Assembly (NCBI GenBank): GCA_963845735.1
Contig: CAWJTR010000018.1
Span: 1 to 64,000, forward strand
Source: AP-15 sp963845735
GTDB taxonomy: Bacteria > Pseudomonadota > Alphaproteobacteria > ATCC43930 > CGMCC-115725
Reading direction: 5' to 3'
Length of the DNA stretch: 64,000 nucleotides
Made by a program: the position numbers and the translations under genes. Below, one piece after another: positions 47,048-58,063 of the stretch (position 1 is the stretch's first letter; each line of letters begins with the position of its first letter). Under the pieces are notes generated by a model that worked only from the letters and a program-made list of their open reading frames with translations, did not search any database and was not told the origin of the DNA.

Positions 47048-47635
47048 GTGCCAAACAAGAACCCGCAAACCGGAACCCTTAAGCCCGAGATTCCCGAAAG
47101 CGAGCATCCCGGCAGCCACGCCGCACCGGTCAAGCCGACTTCGGGCGAAGGCTTCGAATCGCGCGATTTCCGCAACGCTCTCGGCACCTTTGCCACCGGA
47201 GTGACGATCATCACCGCGCGCGGCAAGGACGGCGGGCTGTACGGGATGACTGCGAACTCGTTCTCCTCCGTGTCGCTGGCGCCGCCCTTGGTATTGTGGA
47301 GCGCCTCGCTCTACGCGCAAAGCTTGCCGGCCTTCCAGGAAGGCTCGCATTTCGTCGTCAACATCCTTGCTTACGATCAGATCGCGCTGTCGAACGAGTT
47401 CGCGCGCAGCCATGAGAACAAGTTCGCCAATATCGACCATATCATCCCGGAATGCGGCGCCCCGGTGCTGATCGGCGCCGCCGCGCATTTCGAGTGCCGC
47501 AACGAGTACCGCCATTACGGGGGCGATCACATCATCTTCATCGGCCATGTCGAGCGCTACGCCTACACCAACAAGCCGATCTTGTTGTTTTGCCGCGGCA
47601 AATACATGCGCGGCGAACCGCTGCTGCCGGGCTGA
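47048..47635 (+). CDS. flavin reductase partner of the monooxygenase
   Basis: 195 residues from GTG 47048. Flavin reductase-like fold: FRNALGTFATGVTIITARG, YGMTANSFSSVSLAPPLVLW, FVVNILAYDQIALSNEFAR and HHIIFIG-type C-terminal motif seen as GGDHIIFIGHVERY. Homologues (HsaB, HpaC) reduce FMN or FAD with NAD(P)H and hand it to the oxygenase. The polar Pro-rich N-terminus of about 35 residues is longer than usual. Confidence 0.85.
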   Translation: MPNKNPQTGTLKPEIPESEHPGSHAAPVKPTSGEGFESRDFRNALGTFATGVTIITARGKDGGLYGMTANSFSSVSLAPPLVLWSASLYAQSLPAFQEGSHFVVNILAYDQIALSNEFARSHENKFANIDHIIPECGAPVLIGAAAHFECRNEYRHYGGDHIIFIGHVERYAYTNKPILLFCRGKYMRGEPLLPG

Positions 47636-47936
47636 CTTTACGCGGGCCAAGCGCCCCGCTGGATGCGCCGCCACGGCGTCTAACTAAGCTGAGCGAAGCT
47701 CCGAGCGCCTCAGGCCTGCGCGGCCCGATCATTAGAGGCTGCCGCTTCACGGGAATCCGCTAATTGTCATCTTAATCACATAATTGACGACAGCCGACAT
47801 TCAGCTTACATTAAGGCGAATGCGTCAATAATTCGTCTAAAAGACGTTGACTCTTTGTCATGCCTCGATATGGTCCGGCTCGCGCGGGAGTTAACCTAAA
47901 CGCGCGATTGAGAATAACTCGCAACGGGAGGGACAA
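47636..47936. other. intergenic, AT-rich
   Basis: Short AT-rich stretches (ATTGTCATCTTAATCACATAATT region) suggest a promoter for the beta-propeller gene. Nothing else recognised. Confidence 0.4.
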
Positions 47937-49355
47937 GTGCTTAAAAATGACAGTAATATGTACGCCGCACTGAAAAAATGCATTCAGTCGTCGGCTGTAA
48001 CGGCGTACACTATTCGCGGGTGTATCTCTGGCGACACCGGCAGTCGCCCAGCCGTGCACGGGGCCGGGGGCACCGACGACAACGGAGACGGAGTGCCTCA
48101 CCGCGGTTCAAATACCGGGCAACCCGCTCAGGTCGTTCGACATCAGCTGGGTCAATCCTAATCGTTCCGAGTACTATTTCGGGGATCGTTCGAACGCGGG
48201 CATCGAAGTCATCAGCACCGCGACCAACAAGTGGACGCGTCGTCTAATGGGGTTTGTCGGTATCGTACTAAATCCGATCACCGGAGCCGTGAACAACAGC
48301 CAAGTCGGGACCCGATGGCGTTACCTCGCACGGCGGGTGGGTCTACGGCGGCGACGGCGACAGCACGCTCAAGGTGTTTAACTTGAATTCGCCGGGCACC
48401 TATATTACGCCGGCTCAGACAATTCCGACCGGCGGCGCGACCCGCGTCGACGAAATGGCGCTGACCCCCGACGGCAAACTGCTGCTTGCCGCCAACAACG
48501 CGGAAGACCCGCCCTTCGCCACACTGTTCACCGCCAACGGCGATGCCGGGGTCAGCAACGTCAGCATTATCACCAAGATTACCGTCGATCCCACGATCAT
48601 ACCGGCTGGCTTTGGGTTGTCTTTGGAGCAGCCGACGTGGGAGCCGAAGACCAAGCGGTTCTATAACTCGATCCCGATCATCGCCAACAACCCGCCGGGC
48701 TGCAACTACGGCCAGCTTGCCGGCCCGATAACTTGCGACGGCGGGGTGCTGGTGATCGACCCGACGACGCTTTCCAAACCGACGGCCGTGTTGGGTGCAT
48801 TTGACCCAAACACAAACACCGGTGTCGTTCCGCTCGTCGGCTTGCAGTCCGAACGGGATCACGGTCGGGCCAGGTTCCAACCTACTCGAAGGTTGCACTC
48901 CCGGCAACAACCCGAGCGACACGACCACCCTCGTGATCAATGCGCTCAACAAGAACTACTCGCATATCGCCGGTATTACCGGCTCAGACGAGGTCTGGTT
49001 CAATTCCGGCGACCAGCGCTATTACACAGGTTCGAGCCGGCAACTAGGCCCGAGCGGTAATCCCGCCGCGGCGGATGCCGTTCCAGCGCTTGGCGTGATC
49101 GACGGCACCAGCGTCCTGGTCGAGACGATACCGCAAGGCAGCGGCTCTCACTCGGTTGCGGCTGACTGCAATAGAAACCGCATATATGTCCCGCAGGTAG
49201 CGCCGGTCTCGGTGGTTGGATCCGGTGGCGACACCACCGGCGTCAGCGCCGGGATCTGCGGCACGATGAACGGGTGCGTCGCGGTGTACCGCAATCCCAC
49301 CAACCAGGTCACCGCCTGCGGGGCCATCTTCGGCAGTACCAGTTACTACAACTGA
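47937..49355 (+). pseudogene. exported beta-propeller-like protein, three frameshifts
   Basis: Starts at GTG 47937 behind GGGAGG. A broken signal peptide runs from MYAALKKCIQSSAVTA into LFAGVSLATPAVAQPC after a shift near 48005. Then come NPLRSFDISWVNPNRSEYYF and DRSNAGIEVISTATNKWTRR. A shift near 48306 leads to GPDGVTSHGGWVYGGDGDST, TRVDEMALTPDGKLLLAANN and TWEPKTKRFYNSIPIIANN. A shift near 48838 leads to SACSPNGITVGPGSNLLEG and SDEVWFNSGDQRYYTGSSR. Repeated blades and the ALTPDGKLLLAANN motif suggest a YVTN/lactonase-like propeller. Only single bases are gained or lost. Confidence 0.7.
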
Positions 49356-49659
49356 TCTCGGCTGTTCAGGCCGAATGCTGGCGTAGTTGCGGACATCGGT
49401 GGGTGCTCGTCCGAGCCGCCCACCGATGTTCCGGTCCTCGGGCTCCGTTCGCCCCGAGGGCTTGATGCCGCCCTGTGGGCGCCTTTGCACGGCTACGATG
49501 GGGGTAACAACCCGTTTCCGCCGTAACGGCTTAACAGCCGGCGCCAATGCTGCTAATTGGTCGGCGAGAGGAAACATCGCCGAAAGGATGAAAATGCCGC
49601 CATTACCCGCCGACGCCGGGTGCGCGCTCGGCGCAGCGCGACTTGCGCGCTGACGCGGG
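49356..49659. other. intergenic, nothing recognised
   Basis: No gene, RNA or clear terminator visible between the propeller pseudogene and livH. Confidence 0.4.
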
Positions 49660-50537
49660 ATGGCCATTTCATTCGATCTGGCGGTCAACGCGATCATTGC
49701 CGGTCTGCTGCTCGGCGGCTTTTACGCCGCGGTCACAGTCGGGGTGACGATCTCCTTCGGCATGCTCGACATCGTCAACATCGCTCACCCGGCGTTTATC
49801 ATGCTCGGGTCGTTCGTCGCCTATACGATCAACTCGAGTTTCGGTCTCGACCCGGTGCTGATCGGGGTGGCGATGGCGCCGCTGTTCTTTCTGCTCGGGA
49901 TGGCAGTCTATCAAATCTTATTACTATGCCTTCGAGCGCCGCGGCGAAGAATCGATCCAGGGCCTCGCCTTTTTCTTTGGCCTGTTGTTTGTTGGCGAGG
50001 TGGCGCTGATTCTGATCTTCGGTGTCGATTACCGCTTTGTCGAGGCGCGCTATATCGGCCCGAGCCTGCATTTCGGCTTTCTCGAGCTGCCGTTGCGCAT
50101 GCTGATCCCGTTTGTCGTGTCCTTGCTAATGGTCGCAGCTGCTGCAAGGGTTTCTCGGGCGCAGCTTTATCGGGCGGGCCATCCTCGCCGTGTCGCAGGA
50201 TCGGCTGGCGTTGCAGTTGATGGCGGCCAATCCGAACCGGATCAAGCGGATCGCCTTTGGGATTTCGATCGCCACGGCTTCGGTCGCCGGCGCGCTGCTG
50301 ATCATCATCCAGCCGGTCGAGCCGTCGATCGGCCGCGACTATATCGGGCGGATTTTCGCGATTTGCGTGTTGGGCGGGATGACGAGCTTTCCCGGCATGG
50401 TCGCGGGGGCGATGCTGATCGGCATAGTCGAGAGCCTGACCGCGACTTTCTACGGCCCGTCCTGGGCGCCGGCGGTGGCGTTCGGCTTTCTGCTGGTGAC
50501 CCTCGCTGTTCGCCCCGCCGGCATTCTCGGGCGCTGA
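49660..50537 (+). pseudogene. livH: branched-chain amino acid ABC permease LivH, two frameshifts
   Basis: Frame 1 gives AGLLLGGFYAAVTVGVTISF and LDIVNIAHPAFIMLGSFVAY. A shift near 49915 leads to YYYAFERRGEESIQGLAFFF and VEARYIGPSLHFGFLELPLR. A second near 50138 leads to LLQGFLGRSFIGRAILAVSQ, MAANPNRIKRIAFGISIATA and GGMTSFPGMVAGAMLIGIVE, ending GILGR at 50537. Apart from the shifts the protein is well conserved, with the EAA-like ANPNRIKRIAFGIS loop. One of two inner membrane permeases of a Liv-type importer. Confidence 0.8.
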
Positions 50538-50539
50538 CG

Positions 50540-51494
50540 ATGGCGATGAGCGCCGGGAAATTTTGGCTGGCATCGTTGCTCGTCGCGGCGGCGCTGCTGT
50601 TGCTGACGCGCTGGCAGATGCAGAACGAGTATTTCTATTTCGCCGCCTATGTGGTGCTGCAATACGTCGTGCTGGCGACCGCTTGGAATATCCTCGGCGG
50701 CTATACCGGCTACACCAATTTCGGCACCGGCGCGTTTTTCGCGTTCGGCGCCTACAGCTCGGTCGTGCTCCACAAGCTGACTTCGGTCCCGATCCCGGTG
50801 ATGATCCTGGTCGCCGGACTGGTCTCGGGACTCCTCGGCTTCGGCATGGGCTATCTGACCCTGCGGCTGAAGGGGGTGTTTTTCGCCATCGCGACCTTGG
50901 CCCTGGCGATCGTGGCGCAGACCCTGATCGTCAACTGGGACTTTGTCGGCGGGTCGCGCGGCATCTACATCATCCGGCCGCAGCAGTCGCCGATCCATGG
51001 CGGCTATATCCAATACCTCTATTCCTTGATGCTGTTGTTGAGCTGGGTGTCGCTGGCGATCGCCCGCACGATCGAGCGCTCGCGGCTCGGGCTCGGGCTC
51101 GCCGCAATCCGCGACGACGAGCAAGCGGCCGAGGCGAGCGGCGTGCCGACCTTGCGGCTCAAGCTGATCGCCACCACCTTGAGCGGCGCGCTGATGGGCA
51201 TGGCAGGGGCGCCATTGCCTTATTACGTGACCTATCTCGACCCGACTTCGAGCTTCAACCTGTCCTATGCGGTCAACAGCGTGGCGATGCCGCTGATCGG
51301 CGGCATGACCAGCTGGATCGGCCCGCTGATCGGCGCGATCCTGCTGGGCACGATCCAGCAGGTGGCGACGGTGACGATCTCCTCGGCGCTGAACCTGCTG
51401 ATCGTCGGGCTGCTTGTTGATCGCCTTTGTGATCATCGCGCCCAACGGGATCGTCGGGCTGGTGCAGGCGCGTCGCCGCGCCAGGGAGCGGTGA
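50540..51494 (+). pseudogene. livM: branched-chain amino acid ABC permease LivM, one late frameshift
   Basis: Starts at ATG 50540 two bases after livH. NILGGYTGYTNFGTGAFFAF, YLTLRLKGVFFAIATLALAI, ERSRLGLGLAAIRDDEQAAE and GGMTSWIGPLIGAILLGTIQ are family hallmarks. A shift near 51410 moves the last stretch (IAFVIIAPNGIVGLVQARRR, TGA at 51492) to another frame. Without the shift the stop overlaps the livG ATG. Only about 25 C-terminal residues are affected, so some function could remain. Confidence 0.85.
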
Positions 51495-52241
51495 TGGCCC
51501 AATCCGCTCCGCCATTGCTCGAAGCGAGCGGGCTCGGCAAGCGCTTTGGCGGGTTCGTCGCGCTCGAAAGCATCGATCTCGCCGTCGCCGAGGGGGAAAG
51601 GTTGGGGCTGATCGGCCCCAACGGCTCGGGCAAGAGCACCTTGGTCAATTGCCTCTGCGGGACGTTGCGCCACGATGGCGGCAGCATCACGTTTGATGGC
51701 CGACGGCTCGACGGAACGCCCGCCTATAAGCGCACCCGGCTCGGGCTCGCCCGCAGCTTTCAATTGCCGAGGCCATTTCGCACGATGAGCCTCGTCGACA
51801 ATCTGCGCATCCCGCTGCTCTACACGGTCAATGCCCGGTCCGGCGCGCGCCTCCACACCCGACGCAATCGAGCAGCGTTGCCTGCAGCTCCTTGACGATG
51901 TCGGCCTTGCCGACAAAGCGCGCCGGCTGCCGCGCGACCTGACCCAGGTCGAGATGCGCAAGCTCGAACTCGCCCGCGCGGTGGCGAGCGCGCCGCGGCT
52001 GTTGTTTGCCGACGAGTCGATGGCCGGGCTGTCGCCCTCCGAGGTCGAGGAGATCCTGGCGGTGCTGTTCCGCCTCAACGAAGCCGGGATCACGATCGTG
52101 TTGATCGAGCACATCATGCGCGCGGTCATGAGTTTTTCGACCCGGCTGGTCGTGCTGGTGGCCGGGCAGAAGATCGCCGACGGGGAGCCGCAGGAGGCGA
52201 TCCGCAACCCCGAGGTCGAGAGGGCCTATCTTGGCGAGTAG
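51494..52241 (+). pseudogene. livG: branched-chain amino acid ABC ATPase LivG, one frameshift
   Basis: ATG overlaps the livM stop. Walker A GPNGSGKST, ARSFQLPRPFRTMSLVDNLR (Q-loop), then a shift near 51840. The other frame continues with LLDDVGLADKARRLPRDLTQ, a degenerate signature LTQVEMRKLELARAV, Walker B LLFADESMAGLSPSEVEEI and the switch histidine in LIEHIMRAVMSF. The signature has LTQVE where LSLGE-like is usual. Energises the Liv importer with LivF. Confidence 0.8.
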
Positions 52242-52962
52242 CCTTTCGATCGCCGGCGTCGATGCCGGCTATGGCGCGGTGCGCGTGCTCGAAGACGTGT
52301 CGCTAACGGTGGCGGCAGGCGAAACCGTGGTGCTGCTCGGCACCAACGGCAACGGCAAGAGCACCCTGATGAAATGCGTCATGGGCATCGTGACGCCTAT
52401 GGCCGGCAGCATCGTCGCCGAGATCGATGGCCAACGGCACGATCTCGTCGGCCGCTCGACCGAGGAGATCGTCGATCTCGGCATCAGCTTGGTGCCGGAG
52501 GGCAGGCGGCTGTTTCCGAAGCTGACGGTCGAGGAGAATTTGCTGCTCGGCGCCTTCCGTCCGACCGCGCGGGCCGCGATCGCCGGCAATCTTGAATCGT
52601 CCTACGAGACCTTTCCGGCATTACGCGAAAGGCGGCGTCAACTCGCCGGTAGCATGAGCGGCGGCGAGCAGCAGATGCTGGCCCTGGCGCGGGCATTGAT
52701 GTCGGCGCCAAAGATCCTGCTGATCGACGAGCCCTCGGTCGGCCTCGCCCCGGTATTGGTCAAGCGCACGATCGAAAAGATCCAAGAATTGAAAGAGCGC
52801 TACCAGTTGACCGTGCTGATGGCCGAGCAAAACTTCAACCAGGCGGTTCGCATTGCCGACCGCGGCTACGTCATCGTCCATGGCAAGATTGCCTTCGAAG
52901 GCCAATCCGCCGACGAACTCAACAACAACGAACTCGTCCGCAAATTCTATCTCGGGCTGTAG
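52231..52962 (+). CDS. livF: branched-chain amino acid ABC ATPase LivF
   Basis: 243 residues, intact. Start at TTG 52231, inside the last codons of livG. Walker A GTNGNGKST, signature GSMSGGEQQMLALARALM, Walker B ILLIDEPSVGLAPVLV, switch MAEQNFNQAVRIADRGYVI. The only undamaged gene of the liv set here. No binding protein (livK/livJ) accompanies the operon. Confidence 0.9.
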   Translation: MASSLSIAGVDAGYGAVRVLEDVSLTVAAGETVVLLGTNGNGKSTLMKCVMGIVTPMAGSIVAEIDGQRHDLVGRSTEEIVDLGISLVPEGRRLFPKLTVEENLLLGAFRPTARAAIAGNLESSYETFPALRERRRQLAGSMSGGEQQMLALARALMSAPKILLIDEPSVGLAPVLVKRTIEKIQELKERYQLTVLMAEQNFNQAVRIADRGYVIVHGKIAFEGQSADELNNNELVRKFYLGL

Positions 52963-53221
52963 TCCCCGGACCTTTTCCAAACGTCCAGCGGCCGCGAAGC
53001 TCCTGAAATCGACCGCTGGCACGATGGGACTAGCGTTTCTGCGAGCTGTCGTGTAACATAAAAATGTCTTGGTTGTGCACTAGAGCGGCGAACCACAACA
53101 GCCGCCGTCTTCGGCAGAAACTGTCAAGGAAGGCCAGCCGGACCGGTCCGTCGAGGATCGTGCGGAGGCTGAATCGGCAGCAAAGCGGGGTCTCAACCCG
53201 CGCTGCACATGGGAGGATTGG

Positions 53222-53557
53222 ATGCAGCAGTTCGTTCGCGCAGTCGGGTTTGCCATGGTGGTGCTATGCGCCGCGGCTTTGGGCGGCTGCGCTGCCCCGA
53301 GCCCTAACTCGACAATGGGCAAGGCGGCTATCGCAGCGCCCTATCCGCCGCCGGCGATACTGGCCGAGATCCCGCCGCCCGCTCCCACGCCAAACTCGCT
53401 CTGGCTGGTTGGCCACTGGAACTGGAACGGCGCGAAGTATGTATGGACGCCGGGTAAATATATTCAGCGCCCGGCACCGACCGCCAACTGGATGCCGGGC
53501 TATTGGGAGCAGGAATCCCACGGCTGGGTGTGGACTGACGGCCACTGGACATCTTGA
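53222..53557 (+). CDS. YXWGXW-repeat lipoprotein
   Basis: 111 residues. Lipoprotein signal with lipobox LGGC, a proline-rich spacer (YPPPAILAEIPPPAPTP), then three WxxGxW-type units: LVGHWNWNG, VWTPGKYIQRP and WMPGYWEQESHGWVWTDGHW. The repeat family (PF12779) is widespread in proteobacterial lipoproteins; its job is unknown. Preceded by GGGAGG. Confidence 0.85.
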   Translation: MQQFVRAVGFAMVVLCAAALGGCAAPSPNSTMGKAAIAAPYPPPAILAEIPPPAPTPNSLWLVGHWNWNGAKYVWTPGKYIQRPAPTANWMPGYWEQESHGWVWTDGHWTS

Positions 53558-53665
53558 TCCCGGTCGCGCGCCGGCGACACCGCCCGAAGCGGGGCGTTGA
53601 GCGCGGACCAGCCATGCCAGGATCGACGGCCGGTGGACGTGCTGAATTCAGCCTGAAGATGTCGG

Positions 53666-54115
53666 TCAGCTGCCGCGAGCCAGCGCCAGGTCGATCAGCG
53701 GCAACAGCGCGGGGGCGGTGGGCAGACCGCGTTCGGAGATTTCGGCGCAGCTGAGCCACGCGACTTCGTCAGCGTCATCTCCCGGCACGCCTTCGCCCGA
53801 CCGCCAGCTGCCGCGCACCACGACGAGGGTATAGTGGTAGCGGACCTGGCCTTCGTCGTCGCGGTCGATCGTGTCGATCACGGTCAGGACGCCGGACGGC
53901 TCGGCGACGACGCCGGTCTCCTCGGCGAGCTCGCGCATCGCCCCCTGGGAGACGGTTTCGCCCAATTCGAGCACGCCGCCCGGAAACCCCCAGCGTCCGG
54001 CCATCGGCGGATTGGCGCGACGGACAACCAGCGCCTTGTCGCTCCGCAGCACCACCGCCAGCACCCCGACGATCGGGCGATCGGGGTAGCGGCGACCCTC
54101 CTTGCCCCCTGCCAT
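53666..54115 (-). CDS. Nudix hydrolase
   Basis: 149 residues. The Nudix box is complete: GGVLELGETVSQGAMRELAE followed by ETGV. N-terminal part IVGVLAVVLRSDKALVVRRA and GRWGFPGG. The family cleaves nucleoside diphosphates linked to another group. It follows thiC by 54 bases on the same strand, so thiamine-linked roles (cleaning toxic pyrophosphates) are possible, as inference. A hairpin sits over its ribosome-binding site. Confidence 0.9.
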   Translation of the reverse strand: MAGGKEGRRYPDRPIVGVLAVVLRSDKALVVRRANPPMAGRWGFPGGVLELGETVSQGAMRELAEETGVVAEPSGVLTVIDTIDRDDEGQVRYHYTLVVVRGSWRSGEGVPGDDADEVAWLSCAEISERGLPTAPALLPLIDLALARGS

Positions 54116-54141
54116 GCCCTCTCCCGCGAGCGGGGGAGGGC
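54116..54141 (-). repeat. inverted repeat between thiC and the Nudix gene
   Basis: GCCCTCTCCCGC and GCGGGGGAGGGC pair with one mismatch around GA-rich bases. On the minus strand the 3' arm carries GGAGAGG just before the Nudix ATG, so the hairpin would cover its Shine-Dalgarno. The sequence also resembles a common interspersed repeat. Confidence 0.5.
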
Positions 54142-54169
54142 TTAGAGTGGGGGTTTGCTCCGCCTGGCT

Positions 54170-56032
<1,863 letters not shown>

Positions 56033-56111
56033 CGTCGGTCTCCGTTGCGCCGGTTGAACGAAGATCCGGGGTATCCGCGAAGAGGAGGTCGGCTGCAGCC
56101 GATGCGTTCCT

Positions 56112-56227
56112 GTCCCTACGCCGGCACGACCCGGATCAGGTTCGAAGGGTTTCCGCGCCCCGCTGCCCGCTCTTGATAGGAACGGTCGGGCCGGCGGCAT
56201 CTCAGCCCCCTGACGGGGCACCCCTTG
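56112..56227 (-). promoter_or_regulatory. TPP riboswitch (THI element) controlling thiC
   Basis: Read on the minus strand: GGGGTGCCCC near 56227, GGGGGCTGAGATGCC, then ACCCTTCGAACCTGATCCGG and GTGCCGGCGTAGGGA ending near 56112. These are the conserved P2, P3 and P4/P5 strings of the thiamine pyrophosphate aptamer in order. About 80 bases separate it from the thiC ATG, enough for an expression platform. Confidence 0.95.
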
Positions 56228-56365
56228 GACGCGCGATTATCGGCAGAGCGCCGGGCCGCCGTCAAGGTTGCGGTTCGATGTCACAATGAGCGCTTGCTGC
56301 GCAGCTGTTGTACACGCCGTGTAACGGGCCACTTCTACCACGAGAAAGGGCAGAGGGTGGCCACG

Positions 56366-56668
56366 ATGATCGTCGGGCGGGTAATCGGCTGGCTCGTGTT
56401 GCTCGCCGGGCTCTCCGTGCTGACGCGTGACGTGATGGTCTGGATCGACAGGAAGATCTGGGCTCCGGTCGCGCTCGGCCAATTGTGGTACGAGCTCAGT
56501 CGGTCGAGCCTCAATCTCGTCCAGGCAGAGATCCAGCGTTACGTTTCTCCGTTTTTGTGGAATCCGGTTATTGTCACCATCCTGTTATGCTGGGCGTTCG
56601 CAGTGCTGATCGCCCTCGGCGCGGCGATCCTGTTCATATTCAGAAACCGACCTCCACGCAGCAGCTGA
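56366..56668 (+). CDS. small membrane protein
   Basis: 100 residues from ATG 56366 (GTG 56357 is possible). Two hydrophobic segments, VIGWLVLLAGLSVLTRDVMV near the start and VIVTILLCWAFAVLIALGAA near the end, flank a soluble middle (WAPVALGQLWYELSRSSLN). No named function recognised. Convergent with the L,D-transpeptidase gene. Confidence 0.6.
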   Translation: MIVGRVIGWLVLLAGLSVLTRDVMVWIDRKIWAPVALGQLWYELSRSSLNLVQAEIQRYVSPFLWNPVIVTILLCWAFAVLIALGAAILFIFRNRPPRSS

Positions 56669-56730
56669 GCCGCGGCGTTGCTGCACGCGCTGATCTAGCC
56701 TGGGACCAGTCTCGCCGACCGCAGCCGAGA

Positions 56731-57305
56731 TTAGCCGCGGACCGTGATCGTGCTGCCAAAGCCGAGCAGCGGCATCAAGCGGACAAGGACATCCTTTTCG
56801 ACTGCGATACAGCCCGCCGTCGGGGAGAAATCGGGACGCGCGATGTGCAGGAAGATCGCGCTGCCCACGCCAGGCACGACCGGATCCATATTGTAGCCGA
56901 TCACGACCAAGAGGTCGTAGACGGCATCCTCGAGCCACATCTGCTCGGTGTGGGCGGGGTAGGGCAGGGAAACGAGGCGGTTGTAATGGTGGTCGGCCGG
57001 GTCGTCCACCCAGGCGTCCCGCGGTGACAAGGCGCGCACGGGTAGGCCCGAGTGCGGCGGCGCCATCCGATCCGGCCGGTAGAACCCCGAGGCCAGCGGA
57101 AAAGTCCCGGCCGGGGTGGCGCCGTCGCCCTCCCTCTTGTTCGCGGCGACCCCGGTGCGGCCAACCGCCGCCCGTGCGCTTCCGCCCGGCCATATCAATC
57201 GGCCCTCGCGGTATTCGAGGTTTCGGTACGTCGCCGCCGCCTTTGCCGAACCGGCCCCCGAGAACAACACCGGAAACGCGAGAAGACTCTCCGGTCGATC
57301 GGCAT
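56731..57305 (-). CDS. L,D-transpeptidase (YkuD-like), signal peptide frameshifted
   Basis: The catalytic domain is clear: REGDGATPAGTFPLASGFYR and HIARPDFSPTAGCIAVEKD, with histidine, serine and the nucleophile cysteine in order. It forms 3-3 peptidoglycan cross-links or anchors proteins. ATG at 57305 gives MPIDRRVF. The hydrophobic stretch LAFPVLFSGAGSAKA lies in another frame; adding one base near 57282 joins them into a normal signal peptide. As sequenced, the catalytic frame has no ATG before the phaB stop region. Begins 3 bases after phaB. Confidence 0.75.
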
Positions 57306-57308
57306 CCT

Positions 57309-58031
57309 CTAATACATGTGCTGGCCGCCGTTGACCGAGAGGGTCGAGCCGGTGATGAAGTCGGCGTCGTCGGCGACCAGGAACAGGACGGTGCGGGCGA
57401 TGTCCTCGGCCTTGCCGAGGCGGCCGACGGGGATGCGGGCGATGATCTTCTCGAGCACGTCGGCCGGCACCGCGCGCACCATCTCGGTGTCGACATAACC
57501 CGGCGCCACGGCGTTGACGGTGATGCCGCGCGCCGCGCCCTCCTGTGCCAAAGCCTTGGTAAAGCCGTGGATGCCGGACTTCGCCGCGGCGTAGTTGACC
57601 TGCCCGTATTGCCCGGCCTGGCCGTTGATCGAGCCGATATTGACAATGCGGCCAAAACCGCGCGAGCGCATCCCTTCGATGACCTGCCTCGACATATTGA
57701 AGCAAGAAGAAAGGTTGGTCTGGATCACCGCATTCCATTGCTCCCAGTTCATGCGGTGCATGGTCGCGTCGCGGGTGATGCCGGCATTGTTCACCAGCAC
57801 TTCAATCGGGCCAAGCGCTGCTTCGATCGTCTTGACGCCATCGGCGCAGGCCCGGAAGTCCGACACGTCGAATTTAAACACCGGAATGCCGGTCTCGGCG
57901 TTGAACTGCTGCGCCGCCGCATCGTTGCCGGCGTAGGTCGCCGCGACCCGATAACCGCCATTCGCGAGCGCCTCCGAGATCGCCCGGCCGATGCCGCGCG
58001 TCCCGCCGGTGACCACCGCCACCCTCGCCAT
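57309..58031 (-). CDS. phaB: acetoacetyl-CoA reductase
   Basis: 240 residues, short-chain dehydrogenase. Cofactor motif VVTGGTRGIGRAISEALANG, NNAGITRDATMHRM, INGQAGQYGQVNYAAAKSG with the catalytic Tyr and Lys, ending FITGSTLSVNGGQHMY. Reduces acetoacetyl-CoA with NADPH to (R)-3-hydroxybutyryl-CoA for polyhydroxybutyrate. About 32 bases downstream of phaA. Confidence 0.95.
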   Translation of the reverse strand: MARVAVVTGGTRGIGRAISEALANGGYRVAATYAGNDAAAQQFNAETGIPVFKFDVSDFRACADGVKTIEAALGPIEVLVNNAGITRDATMHRMNWEQWNAVIQTNLSSCFNMSRQVIEGMRSRGFGRIVNIGSINGQAGQYGQVNYAAAKSGIHGFTKALAQEGAARGITVNAVAPGYVDTEMVRAVPADVLEKIIARIPVGRLGKAEDIARTVLFLVADDADFITGSTLSVNGGQHMY

Positions 58032-58063
58032 GCGTTCCTCCCTGGTGGGTTCGCCCTCCCGCG

